A stretch of DNA of 64,000 nt, from assembly GCA_002439585.1 (NCBI GenBank), contig DJOF01000008.1, forward strand, positions 62,001 to 126,000. Reading direction: 5' to 3'. The number at the start of each line of letters is the position of its first letter. Within the stretch, counting starts at the first letter, position 1. The notes below the pieces were generated by a model, which was given only the letters and a program-made list of their open reading frames with translations, made no database searches and was not told the origin of the DNA. The translations under genes and the position numbers were made by a program. The stretch is from Bacteroidales bacterium UBA6445. GTDB lineage: Bacteria; Bacteroidota; Bacteroidia; Bacteroidales; UBA932. Positions 24,255-33,826 of the stretch are shown one piece after another.

Positions 24255-25181
24255 TCAGAAAGCCCCAATCCGCTCGGCAACATTCTCAAGCAGCCATTTA
24301 GGTGTGGAAGTCGCACCGCAGACTCCGACATTGTCATCACTTCTAAACCACTCGGACCTTACATCCTCTGGTCTTGATACAAGGTATGTTCTGATATTGA
24401 GCGATTTGCATAGATCGCATAGCACTTTGCCATTGGAGCTGTCCCGACTGGACACGAATACAATGACATCGTGCTTGAGTGCAAAGGCCGAGAGCTTCTC
24501 ATGCCTTGTTGCCACCTGTTTGCAGATGGTGTCGTGGATACGCAGTAGTCGCTTGCCTCTGAATGAGAGGATTGGCAGTTCGTTCTCTTTTGCCATTGCT
24601 TCTTCAATATAGCTGCAGATAGAAGCATATTCGGCAGGGCTTTTTGTCGTCTGGGAGAAAATCTCTACAGGACCAAACATATTGATCTTGCCATCCGCCA
24701 TCGCAGACATAAGCATCTTCATATCCTCTATCACGAGGGCATCGCCTCCTACCTGTCCAAGCAGACCGAGTACTTCGGCATGTCCTACTTTCCCGAAGAT
24801 GATTATCTGTCCACCCTCTGGATGCACTTTAGAGTAAGCTTCCCTTATACTACTTTGCAGTCTTAGCACGACAGGACAGGTGCAATCGATAAGCCGGATG
24901 CCAGCTTCCCTGGCTTTCTTATATATGGAAGGCGGTTCTCCGTGGGCACGGATAAGTACATTTGCACCTGCCGGCAATTTATCCATAGCTTCTCCGGTGA
25001 TTGGCTTTAGACCTTTCTCCTCAAGGCGAGACAGTTCTGCTTCATTGTGGACAATCGCACCGAGAGAGTACAACTCCTTTGAGCCGCCTGAGCTGTCAAG
25101 ATATTCCTCGGCCATATGGATGGCTCTTATCACCCCTCCGCAGAAGCCGGAATTAGGATCGATCTCAACTCTTGCTGCCAT
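24255..25181 (-). CDS. ispH: 4-hydroxy-3-methylbut-2-enyl diphosphate reductase
   Basis: 308 aa. Last step of the non-mevalonate pathway, making IPP and DMAPP. Seen: the three iron-sulfur cysteines in GFCGGV (C14), DCTCPVV (about 100) and HDTICKQV (about 195), and conserved VHNEAE, RAHGEPP and SSRDSSN segments. Its first 17 nt overlap the end of cmk, so it is probably translated from the cmk transcript. Confidence 0.94.
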   Translation of the reverse strand: MAARVEIDPNSGFCGGVIRAIHMAEEYLDSSGGSKELYSLGAIVHNEAELSRLEEKGLKPITGEAMDKLPAGANVLIRAHGEPPSIYKKAREAGIRLIDCTCPVVLRLQSSIREAYSKVHPEGGQIIIFGKVGHAEVLGLLGQVGGDALVIEDMKMLMSAMADGKINMFGPVEIFSQTTKSPAEYASICSYIEEAMAKENELPILSFRGKRLLRIHDTICKQVATRHEKLSAFALKHDVIVFVSSRDSSNGKVLCDLCKSLNIRTYLVSRPEDVRSEWFRSDDNVGVCGATSTPKWLLENVAERIGAF

Positions 25182-25875
25182 CTTCTGTGTGGAAACGTTT
25201 GCTGATCAGATCTCTGATCCATTCCATCTGCTCCTCAATTGTCATATGTGTATTGTCAAGGACAATGGCATCAGATGCTTGCCTCAGAGGAGACGAATCA
25301 CGGTGCGTGTCAATAAAGTCCCTATCCTTGAGATTGCGGAGAACTGTCTCGATATCCGTATCCATTCCGGCCTCTTTCATCTCTTTGAACCTTCTCTCTG
25401 CTCTCACTCTGTCGTCTGCCACCATGAAGATCTTAAGGTCGGCATTGGGGAATACAGAAGTACCTATATCCCGTCCGTCCATTACTACCCGTCCTTTCTT
25501 CCCGAATTCTGTAAGTTTACTGTCTACGAACTTCCTGACTTCGGGTATGGCCGCCACAGGACTCACTACTGAAGATACACGCATCGTGCGGATCTTGCTG
25601 TCGATGCATTCGCCCCCTATGAAGATGTGACTTCCATCTTCTCCCGAGCGGAAATCGATGTCAATCTTGCCAAGACTATTCACAAGGCCGGCCTTATCTA
25701 TAGTCCCGTCATCTGATATGAGACCGTGCTCAAGGGCATAGTATGTGACTGCCCGGTAAAGTGCTCCGGAATCCAGATAGAGGAAAGAAAATTCCTTTGC
25801 AATGAGTCTTGCGAAAGAACTTTTGCCGGTTGAAGAATAACCGTCTATAGCTATTATAATGTCAGGAATGTGCAT
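25165..25875 (-). CDS. cmk: Cytidylate kinase
   Basis: 236 aa. Phosphorylates CMP/dCMP. Seen: P-loop GYSSTGKSS at 12-20, YLDSGALYRA, the CMP-site MDGRDIGTSVFP, and RAERRFKEM lid. Length normal. It has its own promoter and overlaps ispH by 17 nt. Confidence 0.94.
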   Translation of the reverse strand: MHIPDIIIAIDGYSSTGKSSFARLIAKEFSFLYLDSGALYRAVTYYALEHGLISDDGTIDKAGLVNSLGKIDIDFRSGEDGSHIFIGGECIDSKIRTMRVSSVVSPVAAIPEVRKFVDSKLTEFGKKGRVVMDGRDIGTSVFPNADLKIFMVADDRVRAERRFKEMKEAGMDTDIETVLRNLKDRDFIDTHRDSSPLRQASDAIVLDNTHMTIEEQMEWIRDLISKRFHTEDGSKS

Positions 25876-25894
25876 TATGTTGTCTTCAGGTTAA

Positions 25895-25926
25895 CAAAGA
25901 TATGAAGAATAATGCTCTTCTACAAT
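25895..25926 (-). promoter_or_regulatory. cmk-ispH promoter
   Basis: Minus strand: ATTG (25926-25923), 20-nt spacer, TATCTTTG (25902-25895). It starts next to the stop of the upstream DUF4783 gene, so cmk-ispH can be transcribed independently. Confidence 0.6.
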
Positions 25927-25927
25927 A

Positions 25928-26338
25928 TCATTTCTCCCGCATGATCTTGAGCTGTTGGATCTTGTAAGAATTCTTCTTGAAGCCGAGGAAAATCGTCACT
26001 TCGAAAGTCTCACCACCAGCCACAAGTCTTCCCAATGCATATTTCATATTGGCGCGTCCGGCTGTGTGATCTATGGTGAAGTCCCGTGGAGCGTAGTTCT
26101 CAAAAAATCCTTTGAGGATCTGTCTAGCCTGACTCTTGCTGCAGTCGCTTGTGCTGGACATAATGCTCACTTCAAGGTTGTCATCAAACCAGGCGGAAAG
26201 CTTGTCTACTTCTCCTGCCCCAAGATATTTTGCGATTGGTATGAATACATCATAGCCGTCACCGGTGGCAGCACGGCTTCCTCCGATGCCGCACAATATG
26301 GAAAATACTACTGCTAATATTGCCTTATGTATAGCCAT
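25928..26338 (-). CDS. DUF4783 periplasmic protein
   Basis: 136 aa from the ATG at 26338, which begins the signal peptide (residues 1-24, ending SRAATG). The mature part resembles the DUF4783 family of Bacteroidetes, an NTF2-like small domain: AKYLGAGEVDKLSAWFDDNLEV, then YAPRDFTIDHTAG and FLGFKKNSYKIQQLKIMRE. Function unknown. An in-frame upstream extension crosses the rlmH promoter and is not used. Confidence 0.8.
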   Translation of the reverse strand: MAIHKAILAVVFSILCGIGGSRAATGDGYDVFIPIAKYLGAGEVDKLSAWFDDNLEVSIMSSTSDCSKSQARQILKGFFENYAPRDFTIDHTAGRANMKYALGRLVAGGETFEVTIFLGFKKNSYKIQQLKIMREK

Positions 26339-26370
26339 CTTGCCTGATATCAATTGACAAAAAATAGTGA

Positions 26371-26402
26371 TTTGCAAATAACAAGCCATATATTTATATT
26401 TG
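26371..26402 (+). promoter_or_regulatory. rlmH promoter
   Basis: TTTG (26371-26374), 20-nt spacer, TATATTTG (26395-26402): a full consensus match. The -7 box ends 5 nt before the rlmH ATG, so transcription would begin at or within a few bases of the start codon. Confidence 0.75.
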
Positions 26403-26407
26403 CCTTG

Positions 26408-26878
26408 ATGAGAATCACGGTTTTGGCTGTCGGGAAGACCGACATTAGTTGGGTTCGGGAAGGTCTGGAGGAATATATATCCAGACTTTCACATTATGTC
26501 CCGTTTACATTCAAGGAGTTGCCGGCACTAAAGGGTACAGCCTCTCTTTCCCGGGCGCAGATTAAGGAGAAAGAAGGCGTCATGATTCTCTCAGAGCTAA
26601 AGCCTTCAGATGATGTGATTCTCTTAGATGAACATGGCAGAGGTTTTACATCCATAGAGTTCTCTCAATATATACAACGTCGAATGAGTGCCGGACGAAA
26701 TGTGGTCTTCGTCATAGGAGGTGCGTATGGTTTCTCTCAGGCTGTATACGACAGGTCCGTAGGCATGATCTCCTTGTCGGGGATGACGTTTTCACACCAG
26801 ATGATCCGGGTTATCTTCACCGAGCAGCTCTACAGGGCATTCACAATAATCGCGGGTGAGCCGTATCATCATGAGTAG
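26408..26878 (+). CDS. rlmH: 23S rRNA pseudouridine-1915 N3-methyltransferase
   Basis: 156 aa, SPOUT methyltransferase acting on helix 69. Start at the ATG at 26408 (MRITVLAVGK), which matches the family N-terminus; the in-frame upstream ATG at 26354 lies before the promoter. Seen: FVIGGAYGFSQAV SAM-binding knot and the C-terminal signature SHQMIRVIFTEQLYRA followed by GEPYHHE. Overlaps the kinase start by 8 nt (ATGAGTAG). Predicted near-leaderless mRNA. Confidence 0.95.
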   Translation: MRITVLAVGKTDISWVREGLEEYISRLSHYVPFTFKELPALKGTASLSRAQIKEKEGVMILSELKPSDDVILLDEHGRGFTSIEFSQYIQRRMSAGRNVVFVIGGAYGFSQAVYDRSVGMISLSGMTFSHQMIRVIFTEQLYRAFTIIAGEPYHHE

Positions 26879-29800
26879 TAGTATTCATCCCCTAAAGATA
26901 GGAAAGGGAGAGTTCAGGCGTTCACTCTTCGGCCGCAACAGCTGGTTTCTGTTTTTCTTTGCCGCATTCCTGATATTTACCGCAAATATCTTCATCAATA
27001 AGCGCGAAGATTTCTCTGTGTACACTGCACATAGGATAGAGAAATCCATCAACAAGCGCTTCGCTATGCTCGAGTCTTATATGATGAAGGCCCTGTCTTC
27101 TGACAAGAACAATTGGATTGATGTGGGAGAATTGCCGGAAGACATGGTGATTTACCGCTACAGATTGGACTCGCTTCAGTCATGGGCTAACCAGTTCTCA
27201 ATAGACAACGATGACATAAGACGCAAGATGGTATTGCCGAGAATCGTATCGTGGCGATACGATTTCAGCTCCCCACTATCTGATGTCGGCCCGAGGGCAT
27301 CCTACATGAATATAGGACCCAAATGGTATGTCGTCAAAAGTATTAGCGATAGTTTCGGTTGGAAGGTTATAGGCGGTCTTGAGATCCGCAATACCTTGGA
27401 CACGAGATCTGTCAATGGGGTAAATCCGATTTTCCGGCTCTCAGACAGATTTTCCATACTGTCAATTGATAATAGCGGAGGTTCGGTGGTCTGTGTCGAT
27501 GGAATTCCTCTTATGAAGATATTGCAGGAGACGACGAGGATCTCTCCTATCGTTCCTGATTCCACAATGGTATGGATAGCCATTACTTTCCTTTTGGTCG
27601 GAATAATGGTCATAATGTTCTTCAACAGGACATTGAAAGTGATGTGGCTCTCTATTCTGGCTATTACGCTGACATTGTCCATGTTCTACTATGTGGGTTA
27701 CGGGATGCAAGGGACGGCTGCCCTCTTCTCTCCAGCGGTATATGCAGGAGGAGCCGTCTTCGGATCTTTGGGCTCCCTGCTTATCATCAATCTGTGGATT
27801 AGTCTGATTGTCTTGTGCATATATTCTGTAAGGCGAAGGATTGCGCAGTACTTCCTTCAGGATAAACATCGCAAAGGAGAATCTGCTCTTATCGCTTTTG
27901 TGCTTGGAGGAACGGTCTTGCTATCTGTATATATTGTATATACTTTCAGAAGCCTTATACTTAACTCCAATGTTTCTCTCGAGCTATATAAGATCCCGAC
28001 TATCAGTATATATACGCTGTATATATATTTGTCATATTTTGCTTTGCTGATAGATATCCCTCTGCTGTTGCAAGTCATACGCAATTGTGTATATCATCGG
28101 CTTCATGTAAAGTACGACGTATTTACGATGCAGTGGCAGGTGCCGTTCTCTGTCATATCTGCAGTTATGTTGCTCATTATGGTATCTGTCTTGGGTGGAG
28201 ATAAGGAGAACAGCAGGATAGAGATCTGGATGAACAGGCTTGCCATAGACAGGGATATTTCCCTTGAATTGCAACTGAGAGGTGTGGAGCGTGCCATAGC
28301 GTCAGACAATACAATCAATGACATAATAAGGAGTGGTGACTATCGTGTCCTTCTGAACAGGATTACCGAGACTTATATGAGTCGTATATCCAAGGATTAC
28401 GATGTGAGTCTGCATGTATACGGGGATAAACTTCAGGATCAGCAGCTGCTGGCATATGTCAATGACAGGCTGGTCAATTCAGTGCCTATTGCAACAGGAT
28501 CGAATTTCGTATACAGCCACAATGCCAATGGGAGACCCCAATATACAGGACTTTTTGTATATTACTCTCCACAGACCGGGTCAACAAAACTTGTAATAGG
28601 AGTCAATTCCAAGGCTGACAAAGAGGAACGCGGATATTCGGTCATTTTCAATTCCGTCTCCCCGGACCGGGTCATAATTCCCCAGGAATATTCCTATGCT
28701 AAGTATATCGGGAAGAAGCTTGTCACCTATAGTGGGGATTATCCGTATCCCACAGAGCAGTCCCCGAAGCTAAGGGATCTCAAAACGATGGATTCTACCG
28801 TGAAATTCCTGTACGGGAAGTATATCCATTTTATCAATTTCCTTTCGGACAATGAATGTGTGCTTATTTCGAGGCCAACGATAAGTGTGCTGCAGTATGC
28901 AGTCTCGGCTGCTCTTATAAGCCTGCTGCTATATTTCTCAATGTCTCTTATCGGGCTCAGACGCAAGCGGAACGGTGACTTTGAAAAAAATTATTACAAG
29001 TCAAGGGTTAATACAGTGCTTTTCCTGTCTATGATGCTGACACTTGTCGCCATGAGCTCCATTATGGTGTATTTTGTCTACAAGAGAAACGATACCAATA
29101 CAGTAAGGCTTATGACAGACAAGGTCTCCACGATGCAGTCCATAGTCGAGACCTATACGCGTACCGCATCATCGTACAATGTGCTTGCGACTCAAGACAT
29201 GACAGAGATGATCGATCAAGTGGGCAATTATACTCGCTCCGACCTTACATTTTTCACCCCCGGAGGCAAGGTATTCAACACTACCGATGCTGAGGTGTAT
29301 GAGAAGATGATGCTCGGATCACGTATCAATCCTGATGCATACCGCAACATAATGTATGACAACCGGCGTTATTATATACACAAGGAAAGGATTGGAGTCC
29401 ACCGCTTCTATATAATGTATGCTCCGGTGCTCAATGACAACGGAGATATAGTCGCCATCGTGAGCGCTCCTTACACAGATTCAAGCCTGTCTTTCATGAC
29501 AGATGCCATTTTCCACTCTGTGTTTGTTATTACGGTCTTCTTCATTCTCTTGATTCTTACTCGTTTGTGGACTATGAAGGTTGTAGACAAGATGTTCCGC
29601 CCGATAGTTGCCATAGGAAGGAAGATGCTTGCCGCGAGGACTGGAGGGCTTGAATATATCGTATATGACAAGGAAGACGAGATCTCGGGGCTGGTCCGAG
29701 CCTACAATCTGATGGTGCATGACTTGTATGAGTCTGGAAAGCAAGTTGCACAGATAGAGAGGGAACATGCTTGGAGTGAGATGGCCAGGCAGGTCGCACA

Positions 29801-30488
29801 TGAGATTAAGAATCCGCTTACACCAATTAAATTGCAGATACAGAGGCTTATCCGCCTTAAACACAAGAATGATCCGTCTTGGGAAGACAAGTTTGATGAG
29901 ATCTCAAGGCTTGTGCTTGACAGCATAGATGTACTTACGGATACGGCCAATGAATTCTCTACATTTGCAAAGCTCTATACTCAGGAGCTTTCTCCTGTCA
30001 ACCTTGATGAGTTAGCTTCGGACGAAGTGGCGATGTTTGACAATAAGGAGAATATATCTTTCCAGTATTTGGGTCTTAAAGATGCATGGGTAATGGCTCC
30101 AAAGCCTCAGCTTATAAGAGTCTTTGTCAATCTGCTGACAAATGCAGTACAAGCTATAGAAAATCAGCAGAAAGAAGATGAGGAGAAAGGTATCACCCCG
30201 GTCCATGGCCAGATAAATCTATCTCTTCGGAATAGTAACAAAGAAGGATTCTATGACATTGTAGTTGAGGATAATGGACCTGGAGTAAAGGATGAGAACA
30301 GGGCGAAACTGTTTGCGCCCAATTTCACTACCAAGAGCAGTGGCACCGGACTTGGTCTGGCAATCTGCCGCAGTATACTTGAGCGGTGTGGCGGAGATAT
30401 CCAGTATAGCAAGTCTTTCGTATTGGGTGGAGCTTCATTTACAATTAGGATACCCAAGCATGTTCCGGGAGTCCCTAGAACATGTTAA
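26871..30488 (+). CDS. NtrY-like membrane sensor histidine kinase
   Basis: 1205 aa, about twice the size of a typical sensor kinase. N-terminal TM (about 25-43), an extracytoplasmic stretch, then a block of about six TM helices (roughly 235-430), a second large extracytoplasmic region, further TM helices (two near residues 680-750 and one near 885), a HAMP-like segment, HisKA with H977 in HEIKNPLTP, and HATPase with N box NLLTNAVQA, G1 DNGPGV and G2 GTGLGLAI. The H-box sequence is that of NtrY-type kinases. Start at ATG 26871; an alternative GTG-type start 15 nt upstream exists. Likely partner: the regulator at 22459. Confidence 0.9.
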   Translation: MSSSIHPLKIGKGEFRRSLFGRNSWFLFFFAAFLIFTANIFINKREDFSVYTAHRIEKSINKRFAMLESYMMKALSSDKNNWIDVGELPEDMVIYRYRLDSLQSWANQFSIDNDDIRRKMVLPRIVSWRYDFSSPLSDVGPRASYMNIGPKWYVVKSISDSFGWKVIGGLEIRNTLDTRSVNGVNPIFRLSDRFSILSIDNSGGSVVCVDGIPLMKILQETTRISPIVPDSTMVWIAITFLLVGIMVIMFFNRTLKVMWLSILAITLTLSMFYYVGYGMQGTAALFSPAVYAGGAVFGSLGSLLIINLWISLIVLCIYSVRRRIAQYFLQDKHRKGESALIAFVLGGTVLLSVYIVYTFRSLILNSNVSLELYKIPTISIYTLYIYLSYFALLIDIPLLLQVIRNCVYHRLHVKYDVFTMQWQVPFSVISAVMLLIMVSVLGGDKENSRIEIWMNRLAIDRDISLELQLRGVERAIASDNTINDIIRSGDYRVLLNRITETYMSRISKDYDVSLHVYGDKLQDQQLLAYVNDRLVNSVPIATGSNFVYSHNANGRPQYTGLFVYYSPQTGSTKLVIGVNSKADKEERGYSVIFNSVSPDRVIIPQEYSYAKYIGKKLVTYSGDYPYPTEQSPKLRDLKTMDSTVKFLYGKYIHFINFLSDNECVLISRPTISVLQYAVSAALISLLLYFSMSLIGLRRKRNGDFEKNYYKSRVNTVLFLSMMLTLVAMSSIMVYFVYKRNDTNTVRLMTDKVSTMQSIVETYTRTASSYNVLATQDMTEMIDQVGNYTRSDLTFFTPGGKVFNTTDAEVYEKMMLGSRINPDAYRNIMYDNRRYYIHKERIGVHRFYIMYAPVLNDNGDIVAIVSAPYTDSSLSFMTDAIFHSVFVITVFFILLILTRLWTMKVVDKMFRPIVAIGRKMLAARTGGLEYIVYDKEDEISGLVRAYNLMVHDLYESGKQVAQIEREHAWSEMARQVAHEIKNPLTPIKLQIQRLIRLKHKNDPSWEDKFDEISRLVLDSIDVLTDTANEFSTFAKLYTQELSPVNLDELASDEVAMFDNKENISFQYLGLKDAWVMAPKPQLIRVFVNLLTNAVQAIENQQKEDEEKGITPVHGQINLSLRNSNKEGFYDIVVEDNGPGVKDENRAKLFAPNFTTKSSGTGLGLAICRSILERCGGDIQYSKSFVLGGASFTIRIPKHVPGVPRTC

Positions 30489-30516
30489 TAAGATGATGAG
30501 CTGGACTGTCCATCCA

Positions 30517-31824
30517 TCATTTCTGTCTCATGAACAACTGGATAGGGCAGCCGGTAAGGTCAAAATGGCTTCTAAGCCTATTCTCGAGGAAACGCTTGTA
30601 AGGCTCCTTTATGTATTGTGGCAAGTTGCAGAAGAAAGCAAATGCCGGGAACTTGGTGGGGAGCTGTGTGATGTATTTGATCTTCACCATCTTTCCCTTC
30701 CACATGGGTGGGGGATAGTTCTCTATCTCGGGAAGCATTGCGTCCATCAGTTTGGCTGTGCTTATCTTTGTTGAGTAGTTCTTCCATACATGTTCCACTT
30801 CGTTTAGGACATCCAGGATTCTTTGTTTCTTGATGACAGAAGTGAAGATGATGGGGATATCGTTGAAAGGAGCTATACGCTGCTTCATTGCCTCGGTATA
30901 TTTGGCGAGGGTGTCGCTTTCTTTCTCGAACAGATCCCATTTGTTGATGACAAGGACACAGCCCTTGCGGTTGCGCTTGATCAGGTTGAAAATGTTCATG
31001 TCCTGAGCCTCCATGCCGGTTGTTGCGTCAATCATCATGATGCAGACGTCACTGTGCTCGATAGCCCGAATTGAACGCATTACGGAGTAGAATTCGAGAT
31101 CTTCGTGAACCTTGTTCTTGCGTCTGATACCGGCCGTGTCGACAAATACAAACTCATGCCCGAATTTGTTGTAATAAGAAGATATTGAGTCTCTGGTGGT
31201 TCCGGCTACGGAAGTCACTATGTTGCGGTCTTCTCCAAGAAGGGCATTGGTGAGTGAGGATTTGCCTACATTAGGCTTGCCTACGATTGTGATTCTCGGG
31301 ACTCCCGGGTGCTCGTCCTCTGCCTCGGTATCTTCAGGCAGCCTCTTTATTATCTCATCCAGGAGGTCTCCTGTACCGCTTCCGTTTGCGGCTGAGATGT
31401 TCCAGATCTCACCGAGTCCGAGTGAGTAGAACTGGTAGACGTCATACATCTTCTCCCCACTGTCCACTTTGTTGACAGCGCATATGACGGGTTTTCCGCT
31501 TCGTCTGAGGATATCAGCGATCTCAGCATCATAGTCCGTGATGCCTGTGCCTGCTTCCGTAACGAAAAGTATCAGATCTGCCTCCTCGATGGCAATGAGC
31601 ACCTGCTTGCGGATCTCCTCTTCAAATACATCATCCGTTCCTACGGCATAACCTCCGGTATCAACGACAGAAAATTCTTTTCCGCACCATTCACATTTGC
31701 CGTAGTGCCTGTCTCTGGTGACACCTGCGGTCTCGTCTACTATTGCCTGTCTCATTCCGACAAGCCTGTTGAAAAGAGTGGATTTGCCTACGTTTGGCCT
31801 CCCGACTATCGCTACAAGACTCAT
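30517..31824 (-). CDS. der: Ribosome biogenesis GTPase Der
   Basis: 435 aa with tandem G domains. First P-loop GRPNVGKST at 8-16; second GKPNVGKSS near 183; NKVD and NKWD specificity motifs; DTAG(I) switches in each; C-terminal KH-like domain ending PIQLFMRQK. Essential 50S assembly factor. Last gene of the engB-prs-small protein-der run; convergent with the kinase gene. Confidence 0.96.
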   Translation of the reverse strand: MSLVAIVGRPNVGKSTLFNRLVGMRQAIVDETAGVTRDRHYGKCEWCGKEFSVVDTGGYAVGTDDVFEEEIRKQVLIAIEEADLILFVTEAGTGITDYDAEIADILRRSGKPVICAVNKVDSGEKMYDVYQFYSLGLGEIWNISAANGSGTGDLLDEIIKRLPEDTEAEDEHPGVPRITIVGKPNVGKSSLTNALLGEDRNIVTSVAGTTRDSISSYYNKFGHEFVFVDTAGIRRKNKVHEDLEFYSVMRSIRAIEHSDVCIMMIDATTGMEAQDMNIFNLIKRNRKGCVLVINKWDLFEKESDTLAKYTEAMKQRIAPFNDIPIIFTSVIKKQRILDVLNEVEHVWKNYSTKISTAKLMDAMLPEIENYPPPMWKGKMVKIKYITQLPTKFPAFAFFCNLPQYIKEPYKRFLENRLRSHFDLTGCPIQLFMRQK

Positions 31825-31845
31825 TTTCGAATTGTAATAAATGTC

Positions 31846-32121
31846 CTACTCTGTTTTTCCGTGTGCATGCCTCTGCTCCAGCGTGTAGAAGCTGCAGCCT
31901 TTGCAACTGTCACTGACAGTGCCTGTGCATGATTTCCTGTATGAGGCGGCAAAGCGTTCGTCATCCTCCTCTCTCATGCATCTTATGCCTATCTTCTTCA
32001 TGTTCTCGTTCTTGCCGACATCTGATTCCGGAAATTCCTTCCCCTTCCGGAATAGAATATTGAAACACATTCCGGCTACACCGATGCCGACAAGGACAAG
32101 AGCTGCAAAAAAGACTTTCAT
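31846..32121 (-). CDS. Small Cys-containing membrane protein (NqrM-like)
   Basis: 91 aa. One N-terminal TM helix (about residues 3-24), then a cytoplasmic or periplasmic tail with FPESDVGKNENMKKIGIRC and a cysteine cluster at the end (C70, SDSCKGCSFY). I recall short Bacteroidetes membrane proteins with the same FP...G.N..L...GI.C pattern, distantly like the Na+-NQR maturation factor NqrM; no nqr genes are in view, so the role is open. Sits 6 nt after prs and 21 nt before der. Confidence 0.7.
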   Translation of the reverse strand: MKVFFAALVLVGIGVAGMCFNILFRKGKEFPESDVGKNENMKKIGIRCMREEDDERFAASYRKSCTGTVSDSCKGCSFYTLEQRHAHGKTE

Positions 32122-32127
32122 TCGTCC

Positions 32128-33102
32128 CTAAAGTATAAATTCAGGGCTGATAGGCTCATTGTCGCATACCTTGCGTATGATTCGGGCAAAGGTCCCAGTC
32201 ATTGATACGACCTTGATCTTGCTCTTGTCTACGTTGGGGTTGCTGGTTAGCGGAAGCGTATCGGTTACGTATACCTCAGACAAGCTTGAATTGTTGATCC
32301 TGTCGTATGCAGGTCCGGAAAGAATAGCGTGTGTCGCACATGCTCTTACGCTCTTTGCTCCTTTCTCCATGAGGATGTCAGCGGCCTTGGTCAGTGTCCC
32401 TGCAGTATCGATCATGTCATCTACAATGACAACGTTCTTGCCTTCAACCTCACCGATTGCTGTGATGGATGCCACCACATTGGCCCTCTCTCTTGATTTG
32501 TGGCATATGATCACCGGACAAGCCAACTCCTTGGCATAGCTGTTGGCTCTCTTGGCACCGCCCATGTCGGGTGCGGCTATTGCCAGATTGTCTATGTTGA
32601 GGGATTTCAGATAAGGGATGAATACCTTGCTTGCATAGATGTGGTCAACGGGAATGTCGAAAAAGCCCTGTATCTGGTCTGCATGAAGGTCACATGTCAT
32701 GATCCTGTCAACACCGGCAGCGCAGAGAAGATTGGCAACGAGCTTTGCTCCTATCGATACCCTCGGCTTGTCCTTACGATCCTGTCTTGCCCATCCGAAA
32801 TAAGGCATGACTGCAATAACCTTGTATGCAGATGCTCTCTTGGCTGCGTCAATGGTTAGAAGCAGTTCCATCAGGTTGTCTGCCGGTGGAAATGTTGATT
32901 GAAGCACGAATACGGTTGCGCCTCTGACGCTTTCCGTAAATGAGGGCTGGAACTCCCCGTCACTGAAGGAAGTCACTTCCAAATCGCCGAGATGGATGTT
33001 GTCAGTGGTTTGGGGAATGTGGTTGAGTTCATCGACAACTTTTGCTGCAAAGTCCTTTGATGCCCTGCAAGCAAACAATTCCATTCTATGCTCGATATTC
33101 AT
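32128..33102 (-). CDS. prs: Ribose-phosphate pyrophosphokinase
   Basis: 324 aa. Makes PRPP from ribose 5-phosphate and ATP. Seen: FSDGEFQP, the catalytic flexible loop MPYFGWARQDRKDKPR, metal-binding CDLHADQIQGFFD, and the PRPP-binding VIVDDMIDTAGT. Between engB (1-nt gap) and the small membrane protein, same direction. Confidence 0.96.
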   Translation of the reverse strand: MNIEHRMELFACRASKDFAAKVVDELNHIPQTTDNIHLGDLEVTSFSDGEFQPSFTESVRGATVFVLQSTFPPADNLMELLLTIDAAKRASAYKVIAVMPYFGWARQDRKDKPRVSIGAKLVANLLCAAGVDRIMTCDLHADQIQGFFDIPVDHIYASKVFIPYLKSLNIDNLAIAAPDMGGAKRANSYAKELACPVIICHKSRERANVVASITAIGEVEGKNVVIVDDMIDTAGTLTKAADILMEKGAKSVRACATHAILSGPAYDRINNSSLSEVYVTDTLPLTSNPNVDKSKIKVVSMTGTFARIIRKVCDNEPISPEFIL

Positions 33103-33103
33103 A

Positions 33104-33742
33104 TCAGTAGTTAGATTTAGTTTGATTTTTCGTCTTGTCCAATGCTGCTGTATCTGCCAGTACTTGTCCTATGTATCCGAGAATGTCGTCCTTGCCGATT
33201 CTCTCAGTCGAAGAGCTTATGAACGTTGGAGGCAATTCTTCCCAATATTCGGATATCATGGCCTTGTCCCTTTCTGCCTGCTCCTGCCTTGCTACCGGCC
33301 CCATCTTGTCTCCTTTCGTGAAAATAATCGCGAACGGTATCCCATTCTCTCCAAGCCATATGAGGAAATCCATGTCAATCTTCCCTATATCATGTCTTAT
33401 ATCAATAAGGACAAACAAGAGAAGCATTTCTTCCGAATTCAACAGGTACTCTCGAATCATTTCTCTCAGCCGGGCTCTCTCTTTGTCCGGAAGCTTGGCA
33501 TAGCCATACCCCGGCAGGTCTACGAGGTACCACCGGTCATTGACAAGAAAGTGGTTGATGAGTTTGGTCTTTCCGGGAGTCGAGGACGTCATGGCGAGCT
33601 TGCTGTTGTCGCACAGCATGTTGATTAGCGATGACTTGCCGACATTGGATCTCCCGATGAATGCAAATTCGGGTAATCTCCGTGCCGGCTTGCCTGCATT
33701 GCTGGTACTGCTTCCGGCGAACTGCGCCTGGGAAATCTTCAT
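33104..33742 (-). CDS. engB: Ribosome biogenesis GTPase YihA/YsxC
   Basis: 212 aa from the ATG at 33742 (MKISQAQFAGSS); the longer in-frame form reaches into the leader hairpin and is rejected. Seen: G1 GRSNVGKSS, G2 TSSTPGKT, G3 DLPGYGYA, G4 FTKGDK, and G5 ISSST. Involved in large-subunit assembly. First gene of the engB-prs-...-der operon; divergent from xseA. Confidence 0.94.
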   Translation of the reverse strand: MKISQAQFAGSSTSNAGKPARRLPEFAFIGRSNVGKSSLINMLCDNSKLAMTSSTPGKTKLINHFLVNDRWYLVDLPGYGYAKLPDKERARLREMIREYLLNSEEMLLLFVLIDIRHDIGKIDMDFLIWLGENGIPFAIIFTKGDKMGPVARQEQAERDKAMISEYWEELPPTFISSSTERIGKDDILGYIGQVLADTAALDKTKNQTKSNY

Positions 33743-33755
33743 ATTCAGATAATTG

Positions 33756-33790
33756 TGCCGACAAGTCGGCAAAAAGCAAGCGCAAAGGTA
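33756..33790 (-). promoter_or_regulatory. engB promoter and leader hairpin
   Basis: Minus strand: TACCTTTG (33790-33783) as -7 box, no clear -33. The ~37-nt leader contains a perfect stem TGCCGAC/GTCGGCA (33771-33756) just upstream of the ATG at 33742. Confidence 0.5.
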
Positions 33791-33826
33791 GTGAAAATAT
33801 CCGTAATATTGAACTCTCCAGACCTG

